DNA of 64,000 nucleotides from Bacteroidota bacterium. GTDB taxonomy: Bacteria > Bacteroidota > Bacteroidia > AKYH767-A > OLB10. Below, piece after piece: positions 25,947 through 34,838 of this stretch; the stretch's first letter is position 1, and each line of letters begins with the position of its first letter. The notes below the pieces were generated by a model. It did no database searches and was not told where the DNA came from. It saw nothing but the letters and a program-made list of their open reading frames with translations. The translations under genes were made by a program, and so were the position numbers. The DNA lies in the NCBI GenBank assembly GCA_016717725.1, contig JADKFA010000002.1, positions 124,001 through 188,000 on the forward strand. The letters are read 5' to 3'.

Positions 25947-27895
25947 GTGGGCAAGTCTAAGTCATGGATTTTCATTCTTATTATATCAGTTTTGTTACTG
26001 ATTGCTACTGTGCTTTTGTTGCGCCAACCTCTGCTAGATTTTGTGGTGCGTAAGGCGAAAGAAAAATTCAAGGAAAAATTTGATGTTGATTTGAAGATTA
26101 AAGATGCTGGTTTTACTGGCATCCGAGATATTTATTTTAGTGATGTATCTTTAGTACCATCAAACGGAGATACTTTGTTTACCGTGAAGAATGTGTATGC
26201 ACGAATTAATGTATCTAAGTTGCTTCGACTCAAAGTCGGATTTAGAGAGTTAGTGATTGATACCTCTCATCTCAGTTTAGTGAAAAGAGAAACTTCTGAT
26301 AATTTTTCTTTTTTGAAGCGTAGAGAAAAAAATCAAGATGCGGATTCGATTCAACATGTAAATACTTCTGATTATAGTGAGCGTTTCATGAGTGTACTGG
26401 AAAAAATAAATGATATTTTTAATGAAAAAATTACATTCCGCCAGTTTAAAGTGAGCTATCAACGCGGAACTGTAAATGAGTATGTAAATATTCCTGAATT
26501 GTTTTTTGATGGATCCATCTTTCAATCGAGTGTAATTACCGCTTCGAAGGAAGGTGTGAATCTGTGGATTGTAAATGGAACTGCCGATGCTGCTAATAGC
26601 ACTTATGACTTCCATGTGAAACGTACGCGTGGCGAAAGTTTCGCCTTGCCTTTGTGGATTTGGTGGATGGGTTTAAAGTTTGTTTTGACTCGGCGAATGT
26701 GAAATTGAAAGCCACAGAGGTAAATGGACGGCTTGATGTAAATGGAGTTTTTAATATGCACTCTCTCTTAGTAAGTCATTGGAGAATCTCACCTAAGGAA
26801 GTACACTTTCCTAAAATGGAATTTGTAATGAAGGCGTTTGTTGATAAGGATAGTTTAGGACTCGCTCCAGGAACATTATTTACATTGAACGAGCTTCCCA
26901 TTTCTATTTCAACTTCCTATGCCCGTAAACCCATTCGAAAATTTGCCATCCAATCTTCGTTTGAAACCAAGGATGCACAGCAAGTTTTTGATGCAATGCC
27001 AGGTGGAATGTTTTATACATTTGATGGATTTAAAGCGAAAGGGGAATTGAAGTATGATTTAAATTGCGTAATTCCCCTCGACGAACCATCAAAAATCGTT
27101 TTTAATTCTTCTTTGCAAAAAAATAAATTTCAAATTGTAAGTTATGGCACTGAAAATTTCAGTAAGATTGTTTCTCCTTTTTCGTTTATCGCCATGGATG
27201 GTGATCGAGCCATACGAAGTTTTTCTGTCGGACCAGAAAATCCTTATTATACACCATTCAATTTCATCTCCCCTTACTTGATAAATTCAGTGCTAACAGC
27301 AGAAGATCCTAGTTTTATGAATCATGGTGGATTTGTGATGGAATCATTTAGAGAGTCGATTGCCACCAACATTAAAGAGAAACGATTTGCACGAGGTGGT
27401 TCTACTATCAGCATGCAGTTGGTGAAAAATGTTTTCTTGAGTCGTAATAAATCAGTGAGCCGGAAATTAGAAGAAGTAATGATTGTTTGGTTAATCGAAC
27501 AACAACGACTGATTTCTAAGGAAAGAATGTTGGAAGTTTATCTGAATATTATTGAGTGGGGTCCAGATGTGTACGGCATTGGAGAAGCTTCCCGTTTTTA
27601 TTTTGATAAGTCGCCCGATGAATTAACGCTTTCCGAGAGTATTTTCTTAGCAAGTCTTATTCCAAGTCCTAAACAATACAGATATCGTTTTGATCCGCAA
27701 GGCAATTTAAAGCCTTATGTAGCCAACTTTATGAAGTTGGTGAGTAATCGCCTAGTGATTCGTGAAAAGATCGCACAGCTCGAAGCAGACTGCCTTAAAG
27801 TGAATATTCAATTGACGGGTCCCGCTATGAATATATTCGTTGCTCCCGATTCCACCGTGTTGGATTCTATTCCCAAATTGCCAGTTATTAATTAA
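25947..27895 (+). CDS. AsmA-like / GT51 peptidoglycan transglycosylase (frameshifted)
   Basis: Inner-membrane protein with one N-terminal helix (about 6-27), an AsmA-like beta-rich periplasmic region (about 30-400), and a C-terminal glycosyltransferase family 51 domain. The GT51 signature is clear: AEDPSFMNHGGF (catalytic Glu), ARGGSTISMQLVKNVFL, KLEEVMIVWLIE and NIIEWGPDVYGIGEAS. There is no transpeptidase domain, so it would polymerise but not cross-link glycan. A base is missing from the T run 26651-26653; adding it gives FALPFVDLVDGFKV and 1950 nt, 649 residues. Only a GTG (25947) is available as start. The AsmA-GT51 fusion is odd compared with MtgA. Confidence 0.85.
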
Positions 27896-27922
27896 TGTAT
27901 GCTAAATTTTATATCCGTGTCA

Positions 27923-27950
27923 GTAGCGACGCATTTCAATGCGTCGCTAC
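27923..27950. repeat. Perfect inverted repeat GTAGCGACGCATT
   Basis: Arms GTAGCGACGCATT (27923-27935) and its exact complement (27938-27950) with a two-base loop. No T run follows, so it is not a standard terminator. Similar GTAGAGACGC-type palindromes occur as dispersed repeats in other Bacteroidota (recalled). The remaining 236-base gap shows nothing else clear. Confidence 0.9.
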
Positions 27951-28119
27951 AATGTACACCCCACCATCCAAGCCCGTCTTCACAAAAAATGAAAATTTTC
28001 ATTTTTGAGCAACTAAAATTTTTGTAGGGTATTTATATGATAATGCGGATTTTAATAAACATTTTGGAATTCCTTTTTATGTACGAATTGATTTTTCATT
28101 CATTATTAAAAAATATTCC

Positions 28120-28127
28120 TAAATTTG
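28120..28127 (+). promoter_or_regulatory. -7 box at the CxxCH lipoprotein gene
   Basis: TAAATTTG matches TANNTTTG and ends four bases before the ATG at 28132, implying a leaderless or nearly leaderless message. Confidence 0.45.
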
Positions 28128-28131
28128 AATC

Positions 28132-28575
28132 ATGAAAAAATTTATTCTTTGTCTCGGAATCGTTGCCTTAGTATTTGGCCTCAATGCCTGTAAATCAGAA
28201 AAGGAAAAAGAAGAAGCTTGTGCTCCAACTTCTTTAAATCCGAACGGCGATAGTGAATTAGCCTTGTTAATGCGCGACATGGCAAAGCTGAGTGAAGCCA
28301 ACGCCATATCTCTTCGTGAAGGAAAGGAGTTAGCCCTCTACAAAGGAGAATTTAACTCTATGAAAAAGGCAGAACGAACCATGAAAGATTTAGATGAAAC
28401 TTTTTTTCAAGGAATGGCGGATACTTATTTGACTAATATGCAAAAATTATACGATGCAAAACCAGAGGATCGAATCAGTTTGCACAATAATGTGGTGGAA
28501 TCATGTCAAGCTTGCCACAATCAAATTTGCCCAGGACCACTGAAGAGAATTGATAAGATGTTGGTAAAAATTTAA
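28132..28575 (+). CDS. Putative lipoprotein with one CxxCH haem motif
   Basis: A 147-residue exported protein. The signal peptide MKKFILCLGIVALVFGLNAC ends in a lipobox-like LNAC. The mature part is helical with charged segments, and CQACH near residue 125 is a c-type haem attachment site; a further cysteine follows in NQICPGP. The fold, four helices with a C-terminal CxxCH, resembles cytochrome c'-like proteins, but no closer assignment is possible. It is convergent with msrB (15 bases between stops). Confidence 0.7.
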   Translation: MKKFILCLGIVALVFGLNACKSEKEKEEACAPTSLNPNGDSELALLMRDMAKLSEANAISLREGKELALYKGEFNSMKKAERTMKDLDETFFQGMADTYLTNMQKLYDAKPEDRISLHNNVVESCQACHNQICPGPLKRIDKMLVKI

Positions 28576-28590
28576 TTTACCTTAATGAGT

Positions 28591-29133
28591 TTAAGGCTCG
28601 AAATCCAAACTGATCGAATTCATGCAAAATCTTTTTCCAGTAGGAGGTGGACCATCATCGAAAATATGTCCGAGGTGGGAATCACATCTTCCACATAAAA
28701 CTTCTGTGCGAATCATGCCATATGTTTTGTCTGTTTTGTAAATAACAGAAGTAGGACGCACGCTTTCGTAAAAGCTGGGCCATCCACAACTCGAAGCAAA
28801 CTTTGAATCGGATTTAAAGAGATGATTACCACACGCAGCACAATAATAATTGCCAATACCTTCATAGTCCCAGTACTTGCCCGTGAAAGCTCGCTCGGTG
28901 TTTGCATGCCGTGCAATTTCATAAACATCTTCTGGTAATATTTTTTTCCAAACTTCATCGGCTAAAACAAGTTTTGTGGTATCAGTTCGGGAATAATAAG
29001 GATGGTGTCCGGGTGTTGGATTCATAATAGTAGCTTGTTGTGTTTGGGGTGCCGTAACCGCTTTTTCAGATTGACCAGCACATTGCGTAAAACTAATAGC
29101 AATTAAGGTAAGTGGGAAGAGAAATGTTTTCAT
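28591..29133 (-). CDS. msrB: Peptide-methionine (R)-S-oxide reductase, exported
   Basis: A 180-residue MsrB reducing methionine-R-sulphoxide in proteins. Zinc-binding CxxC pairs are CAACG and CGRC, and the catalytic cysteine lies in KRFCMNSISLDF, after RTEVLCGRCDSHLGHIFDDGP. The N-terminus MKTFLFPLTLIAISFTQCAG is a lipoprotein signal, so it acts in the envelope rather than the cytoplasm. Full length. No MsrA domain or partner is adjacent; the convergent neighbour is a haem lipoprotein, which may or may not be linked. Confidence 0.95.
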   Translation of the reverse strand: MKTFLFPLTLIAISFTQCAGQSEKAVTAPQTQQATIMNPTPGHHPYYSRTDTTKLVLADEVWKKILPEDVYEIARHANTERAFTGKYWDYEGIGNYYCAACGNHLFKSDSKFASSCGWPSFYESVRPTSVIYKTDKTYGMIRTEVLCGRCDSHLGHIFDDGPPPTGKRFCMNSISLDFEP

Positions 29134-29218
29134 TTATTGCAACAACGTGCGAAAGGAGTTTTTGTTATTGGGGATGGATAAATAATTTCAACACTTATTG
29201 TTTTTCTGATGTCCTATA

Positions 29219-29980
29219 TTGACAAAAATCATTCAAGTAGAAAGCAATCTTCATGGTTCGTATTTCTGGAATCCGATAGCTTCGTCTAATTATGTTAAAA
29301 GGGTGATAAAAATTTCTGTAATTCTTGGTGTTGTATTATTGATCGGAGTTTTGTTCATTTCTTCCTGTGCCCCTCAGCGATTTGTTAAGCCGCTTGAGAA
29401 ACAGCAGCAGGCAGTGAATGCTTCATTGGGCGGAGTTTTGTTTGACTACAATGGTACAACGATACCCATGCCTTTTCTTACTTTGGCTTATGGATATGGC
29501 CTAAATGGAACAACTACGGGTTTTGGCGCTTTCAATGTAACCTCTGCACTTTACGGGAATTTTCAGATGGAATTAGGTCTAACAAAACAAGTACTAACCC
29601 AAAAGGAATTTCAACCAGCGATATGCATTACACCAGTCGCTAATATTATTTACCGTAACAGAGACGCCCGAAAACTTTATCCCCAACTGGCACTCAGTGC
29701 CTATTGGGAATATGGAAAACACAAAGATCTTATCTACTTGAGTCTGGATAACTGGTTTGAGCTATCACGAAAGAAAGCCAATAATGAAGAGCAGGAAAAT
29801 CATGTATTGTTTATGCCCTCCATCGGCCATTCTTTTCAGCGAAAAAAACACTGTTTTACTACCGAATTCAGAATTGTTGCACCCAATCTTTCCAATGAAG
29901 GATTGGTCATTGATTATAAAACACCTCTAAATACTCATGGAGCCTGCGCTCTGTTTTTTGGTTACACCTTGAAATTCTAA
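29219..29980 (+). CDS. Putative lipoprotein, outer-membrane-like, unknown function
   Basis: A protein of up to 253 residues with no family I recognise. The signal and lipobox lie in VVLLIGVLFISSCAPQRF; a GTG start at 29303 would give a standard lipoprotein signal peptide, while the longest frame begins at a TTG (29219). The mature part is rich in alternating aromatic and small residues (LTLAYGYGLNGTTTGFGAFN, LALSAYWEYGK) and ends in GYTLKF, suggesting a beta-barrel or surface beta protein. Two bases separate its stop from the next gene, so they are co-transcribed. Confidence 0.6.
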   Translation: MTKIIQVESNLHGSYFWNPIASSNYVKRVIKISVILGVVLLIGVLFISSCAPQRFVKPLEKQQQAVNASLGGVLFDYNGTTIPMPFLTLAYGYGLNGTTTGFGAFNVTSALYGNFQMELGLTKQVLTQKEFQPAICITPVANIIYRNRDARKLYPQLALSAYWEYGKHKDLIYLSLDNWFELSRKKANNEEQENHVLFMPSIGHSFQRKKHCFTTEFRIVAPNLSNEGLVIDYKTPLNTHGACALFFGYTLKF

Positions 29981-29982
29981 AG

Positions 29983-30873
29983 ATGAAAAAATTAATTTCA
30001 CTATTCCCGATGCTGCTCCTTTTCTCTGGATGCCTCACGCTGGATGATAATCTGTTCAACAATAAAAAAATTACGGAGTATCGGTTGAAGAATTATTCGG
30101 GCGAAGTAGATTTTAAGCTGGATGCTTCGTTCGATATTGATGATAGCTTCGTGCATTTGTTCACACTTAATTCCCGGGGGCCGAATGAGAATAATTCCAC
30201 CTCCATTTATGCTGTTTACATAGGCGATATCAGCCGTATCGGTGTTGACACGGTCATCATGTACTGTCACGGAAACCGCGATCATATGGATTTTTACTGG
30301 CCACGAGCACAGTTACTAGCCAATACAGGTGGAAAGAACCGGTACGGTGTCATGATGATTGACTATCGTGGCTTCGGCATGTCGGATGGACATCCGGATG
30401 AAGAGGGATTATTTGCGGATGTAGATGCTGCTTTGAATTGGTTAAAGAGCAAGGGACTTCAAAATGAACGACTCATTATTTATGGTTTCAGTTTAGGTTG
30501 TGCTCCTGCAACTAAGATGTGTGCGCATTCCTATTCACTTATACCCTCTAAAATTCTTCTTGAAGCGCCCTTTGCTTCTCCAGAAGTGATGATTCAGGAT
30601 GGCACTGGTCTCGCATTACCAGGGGCCTTCTTTACCAGTTTTACATTGAACAATGCAGAGGAAATCAAAAGTGTGAATCAACCTTTTTTCTGGATTCACG
30701 GAGAAGCAGATGACTTCTTAGATGTGGATACACATGGACAGGTAGTATACGATCATTACATCGGTTTATATAAAGAAGCACATCGCATTCCCGGAGCTGG
30801 ACATAGTACCATACAAAAGACTATAGGAATTCAGAATTATTTGAATAGTGTTGGAGATTTTATTTTGAAGTAA
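29983..30873 (+). CDS. Alpha/beta hydrolase, lipoprotein
   Basis: A 296-residue alpha/beta hydrolase with signal MKKLISLFPMLLLFSGC and lipobox, so membrane-anchored. VIMYCHGNRDHM is the HGN oxyanion region, MIDYRGFGMSDG the typical strand, the nucleophile elbow is YGFSLGCAP, the acid probably in HGEADDFLD, and the histidine in PGAGHSTIQK. The complete triad suggests an active esterase- or peptidase-like enzyme; substrate unknown. It forms an operon with the lipoprotein gene two bases upstream. Confidence 0.85.
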   Translation: MKKLISLFPMLLLFSGCLTLDDNLFNNKKITEYRLKNYSGEVDFKLDASFDIDDSFVHLFTLNSRGPNENNSTSIYAVYIGDISRIGVDTVIMYCHGNRDHMDFYWPRAQLLANTGGKNRYGVMMIDYRGFGMSDGHPDEEGLFADVDAALNWLKSKGLQNERLIIYGFSLGCAPATKMCAHSYSLIPSKILLEAPFASPEVMIQDGTGLALPGAFFTSFTLNNAEEIKSVNQPFFWIHGEADDFLDVDTHGQVVYDHYIGLYKEAHRIPGAGHSTIQKTIGIQNYLNSVGDFILK

Positions 30874-30972
30874 TTACCCTGTTAATATCGATAGTGTTTC
30901 CTATATCGATGCATTGTGGATAACCTTTAGCTACATTTGGAGTTGAATTATATAGTTGTTTTTATTGTAATT

Positions 30973-32352
30973 TTAGTTAGAAATTATGATAGATTTAAAT
31001 TCTAATACTTTTTCGGTTGAATTGTCTAAAAACTTAATAAAGTAATTACCAGATGATAGATTAAGATCGGATATTGAGTAATTATTTCCACAGAATGTAT
31101 CTTTAAAGACTTCGATTCCATTACTATTAAGAATAATAATTCGCGTGCAAATTCCTGAATGATTTATTATCGAAATATCGCCTTTACTAGGATTAGGAAA
31201 AACGTCATAGAGTGTTGATTTGCTTTCAATGTCATTAATATTAGTAAGTGAACCATTTGAATCTGCTTTTACCAACCACATCTTTGGAACATTCGTTGAG
31301 TCTGGTGCACCGGATTGAATCATTACTAGACTACTATCATATGATTCAACGATTCCTGCAACAAAAGAGGCATTTACTCCAAAATAAGGCTTTTTAAATA
31401 ATATATTTCCGAACTTATCAAACTTAATTATATAAACTAGGCTCCCGAAACTATTTGAAACATATCCACATTGAATTAAATACCCATCATTAGTAGTAAT
31501 AAAATCGGTCGGGGTTTGACTTAGAAATCCAATAAACTTAAAATTATTTATAGAATCACTTTGGAGTATGTTTAAATTATGATCAACAAAGACTATGGAG
31601 TCACCGTTTTCATTTAAGAGGTAAATAAAATTATTATCAGATATTATATACTTGTTTTTATATGATTCCAATTTTAATGAGTCTATACGATTTAAATTTA
31701 GATCTAAAGAGTATAATCTTTGCAGCTTGTGACCCGAACTATCATGTTGTGAACAAACAATAAATGTGTCTGGCGAATGATAAAGTAACGAACTATAATC
31801 TAATATCATTGAATCTACAGAAACTGTATCAATAATATTTCCTGAAAAGGACAAATTCCATAGCAAGCCATTCGTCCATTGACCCCCACTAACAAGAAAT
31901 GATCCTTGATAAAAACGTGAACATTCTTTAAAGTCATCATAGTTTTGGCCAAACCCAGTCTGTAGTTTAACCCAATTTATTAAAGTACCTGCTGTATCCA
32001 AAAAAAACACTACTCCATGGGGTAAAGTAAAAGGTATGTCCCTGTAATTGCATACAATGACAAATCCCGTATCAGGTATTTCAACTATAGAACCACCTTG
32101 AAAAAAATTAGGGGTAGGTAGCTTAAAGGTTCTTGTCCACAAAGTATCTCCATAATTATTAAATTTCAAGACAGAAATACTGTTTGAGTTTTGAAAGTGA
32201 TTAGTTCGAGCAAGTACTACAAAGCAACTATCATGTGTATATACAATATCAACGGGGAATCCACGCATAGGTAATTCCTTAACAAAAGCCCCTTGCCCGT
32301 AAATTGTTGTATTAATTATAATTGCGATTATTAATGCTAAAAAAATTTTCAT
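30973..32352 (-). CDS. T9SS type A sorting domain protein
   Basis: A 459-residue exported protein. I choose the ATG at 32352 (MKIFLALIIAIIINTTIYGQ, a signal peptide) over an upstream in-frame codon. The body consists of beta-propeller-like repeats with KFNNYGDTLWTR and KFDKFGNILFKKPYF, a form common in Bacteroidota. The C-terminus VFPNPSKGDISI through LSSGNYFIKF is a type A sorting domain (Por secretion system). The function of the body is unknown. A TAACTTTG box lies about 58 bases upstream. Confidence 0.88.
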   Translation of the reverse strand: MKIFLALIIAIIINTTIYGQGAFVKELPMRGFPVDIVYTHDSCFVVLARTNHFQNSNSISVLKFNNYGDTLWTRTFKLPTPNFFQGGSIVEIPDTGFVIVCNYRDIPFTLPHGVVFFLDTAGTLINWVKLQTGFGQNYDDFKECSRFYQGSFLVSGGQWTNGLLWNLSFSGNIIDTVSVDSMILDYSSLLYHSPDTFIVCSQHDSSGHKLQRLYSLDLNLNRIDSLKLESYKNKYIISDNNFIYLLNENGDSIVFVDHNLNILQSDSINNFKFIGFLSQTPTDFITTNDGYLIQCGYVSNSFGSLVYIIKFDKFGNILFKKPYFGVNASFVAGIVESYDSSLVMIQSGAPDSTNVPKMWLVKADSNGSLTNINDIESKSTLYDVFPNPSKGDISIINHSGICTRIIILNSNGIEVFKDTFCGNNYSISDLNLSSGNYFIKFLDNSTEKVLEFKSIIISN

Positions 32353-32885
32353 TTTATAAAATTTTAAGAGTGTTAAATATGGTTTAAAAGTTTCAAGATT
32401 AGAATTACCCAAAGTTATTTATATTTTATAGAATTAAATTGAATTGTATATTGATGAATCGAAACATGTCATTAGTAAAAACTACTAGGAACTAATCAAT
32501 GTGAATTTGCAACTTTCATCTACTTGAACAGTGCTTATTTTTACTTTTCTAATTGTTGAGCACTAAAATAAGCATTTCATAAATAATTTAAAGTCAATAA
32601 TATATAGTCGGATCGATTTGCCCACTATTTCATTCCAAATTTTGGAATCAGGATTTTATTAACTATTTTGCAGGAAAGGAAGGGAATGAAATCAGCCTTG
32701 AAAATGATTAATACTTGATCTTTAATAGCTTCAAGAGAAATCATTTACTTTTTCACGGGTCAAATGTTGATAAAGGAGGTCAAACTCCTGGATTTTATCA
32801 ACCCCCATGAAATAACTTTGAAATCGACGGTTGAATTTTCCGATTTTTGCACCCGTATTTGTAAAAGACAATAGAGAACTAAGAA
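32353..32885. other. Intergenic region between T9SS gene and parE
   Basis: About 530 AT-rich bases with no credible gene. It contains inverted repeats GCTTATTTT / AAAATAAGC (32533-32541 and 32575-32583) and a nested hairpin at 32766-32802 (outer GTTGATAAA / TTTATCAAC, inner GGAG / CTCC), 83 bases before parE. No exact TANNTTTG box precedes parE. Confidence 0.6.
32410..32417 (-). promoter_or_regulatory. -7 box for the T9SS type A gene
   Basis: CAAAGTTA (minus TAACTTTG), 57 bases before the ATG at 32352. Confidence 0.45.
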
Positions 32886-34796
32886 ATGGCGAAGAAGCAA
32901 GCAACATTAGATCACAATTACACAGAGGATAGTATTCAGTCGCTCGACTGGAAAGAACATATTCGGCTGCGTCCCGGTATGTATATCGGCAAGCTCGGAG
33001 ATGGATCGAATAAAGACGATGGAATTTATGTCCTGATTAAGGAAGTTATTGATAATTGTATCGATGAACACGTAATGGGTTATGGAAAGACGATCGAGAT
33101 CGAAGTGCGTGATGGTAAAGTAAGAGTGCGCGATTATGGTCGTGGAATTCCACTGGGTAAAGTAGTGGAATGTGTGAGTAAAATTAATACCGGAGGTAAA
33201 TACGATAGTCAGGCGTTTCAAAAATCAGTTGGATTGAATGGAGTAGGAACGAAAGCCGTGAATGCACTGTCCAGTTATTTCCGAGTGCAAAGTATTCGAA
33301 ATGGTAAAACCACATGGGCTGAATTTGAACGTGGTAATTTATCTAAGGAAAAGAATAATCAGAATACAGATTTAGATGATGGTACGGAAGTGACTTTCCA
33401 ACCCGATGGAGATATCTTTTTGGATTATGAATTCCGCTTGGATTTTATAGAGCCAATGATCAGAAACTATACCTACCTGAATGTGGGTTTGAAGATGATC
33501 GTGAATGGAAAGGAATTCATGAGTGAGAATGGATTGCTCGATTTGTTGAATGCGAATATCAGTGATGAAGCATTGTACAATGTCATTCACATTAAAGGCG
33601 ATGATATTGAAGTGGCCTTTACACATACCACCACTTACGGAGAAGATTATTATAGTTTCGTGAATGGTCAGCACACTACACAAGGTGGAACACATCTCGC
33701 CGCATTCCGTGAAGCCATCGTAAAAACAGCACGCGATTTTTATGGAAAAGATTTTGATCCCAGCGATGTGCGTACTTCCATCACCGCAGCCGTCAGCATC
33801 CGCATTCAAGAACCCGTTTTTGAATCGCAAACAAAAACAAAATTAGGTTCTCAAAATACGTATCCAAACGGACCTTCGTTGCGTAACTGGATCAATGAAT
33901 TTGTTTCGAAGCATCTCGATAATTTTTTACATAAGAATCCTGAGACTGCTGAAGCGTGGAAGAAAAAAATCTTGCAAAGCGAAAGAGAAAGGAAGGAAAT
34001 TGCTGGAATTAAAAAGTTAGCCAACGAACGTGCGAAGAAAGCAAATCTTCATAATAAAAAATTACGCGATTGTAGAGTGCATTTTCCGGATATGAAAAAT
34101 CCACAACGATTGGATTCTACTTTGTTCATTACCGAGGGCGATTCTGCATCCGGATCCATCACCATTGCGCGCGATGTAAATACACAAGCGGTGTTTAGTT
34201 TGAAAGGAAAGCCCTTAAATTGTTTTGGACTGACTAAGAAAATCGTTTATGAAAACGAAGAATTTAATCTCGTGCAAAATGCATTGGACATTGAAGATTC
34301 AATCGAGAACTTGCGTTACAATAGAATCGTAATCGCTACCGATGCCGACGTGGATGGAATGCATATTCGTTTGTTGTTGTTGACTTTCTTCTTGCAATTC
34401 TTCCCTGATTTGGTGAAGAATGGTCACGTGTATATTTTGCAAACACCATTGTTCCGTGTGCGAAATAAAAAGGAAACGATTTATTGTTATTCTGATTTAG
34501 AAAGACAAATTGCCATTCAAAAGTTAGGGGCAAAGCCAGAGATCACGCGATTTAAGGGACTCGGTGAAATTTCTCCCGATGAGTTTAAAGCATTTATCGG
34601 AAGAAAAATGCGTTTGGATCCTGTGACCTTAGCCGGCGAGACATCCTTGCATGGATTATTGGATTATTACATGGGAAAAAATACGCCAGAGCGCCAAGAT
34701 TTCATCATCAATAATTTGAAAGTTGAATTGGAATTGGAACCACAAGATGAAACTGAATCGCTTGTTGAAATTCAACCTTCAGCAATAGCCGTTTAA
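32886..34796 (+). CDS. parE: Type IIA topoisomerase subunit B (topoisomerase IV ParE-like)
   Basis: A 636-residue GHKL ATPase/TOPRIM subunit. RPGMYIG near the N-terminus, ATP site EVIDNCIDEH, DYGRGIP and GLNGVGTKAVNALS, transducer QTKTKLG, TOPRIM motifs TEGDSASGS and TDADVDGMH, and C-terminal RFKGLGEISPDEF. It pairs with the A subunit 42 bases downstream. That pairing, unlike Bacteroidota gyrA and gyrB which are usually unlinked, favours topoisomerase IV over gyrase, a decision made on context. The protein is intact. Confidence 0.9.
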   Translation: MAKKQATLDHNYTEDSIQSLDWKEHIRLRPGMYIGKLGDGSNKDDGIYVLIKEVIDNCIDEHVMGYGKTIEIEVRDGKVRVRDYGRGIPLGKVVECVSKINTGGKYDSQAFQKSVGLNGVGTKAVNALSSYFRVQSIRNGKTTWAEFERGNLSKEKNNQNTDLDDGTEVTFQPDGDIFLDYEFRLDFIEPMIRNYTYLNVGLKMIVNGKEFMSENGLLDLLNANISDEALYNVIHIKGDDIEVAFTHTTTYGEDYYSFVNGQHTTQGGTHLAAFREAIVKTARDFYGKDFDPSDVRTSITAAVSIRIQEPVFESQTKTKLGSQNTYPNGPSLRNWINEFVSKHLDNFLHKNPETAEAWKKKILQSERERKEIAGIKKLANERAKKANLHNKKLRDCRVHFPDMKNPQRLDSTLFITEGDSASGSITIARDVNTQAVFSLKGKPLNCFGLTKKIVYENEEFNLVQNALDIEDSIENLRYNRIVIATDADVDGMHIRLLLLTFFLQFFPDLVKNGHVYILQTPLFRVRNKKETIYCYSDLERQIAIQKLGAKPEITRFKGLGEISPDEFKAFIGRKMRLDPVTLAGETSLHGLLDYYMGKNTPERQDFIINNLKVELELEPQDETESLVEIQPSAIAV

Positions 34797-34838
34797 TTTT
34801 TTGAGATCGATTAATAAATAATTAGAGAAAGAAATTTA

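Noticed and set aside
27923..27950. Rho-independent terminator after the GT51 gene
   Set aside because: The stem is perfect, but neither side has a T run; it is better treated as a dispersed palindrome.
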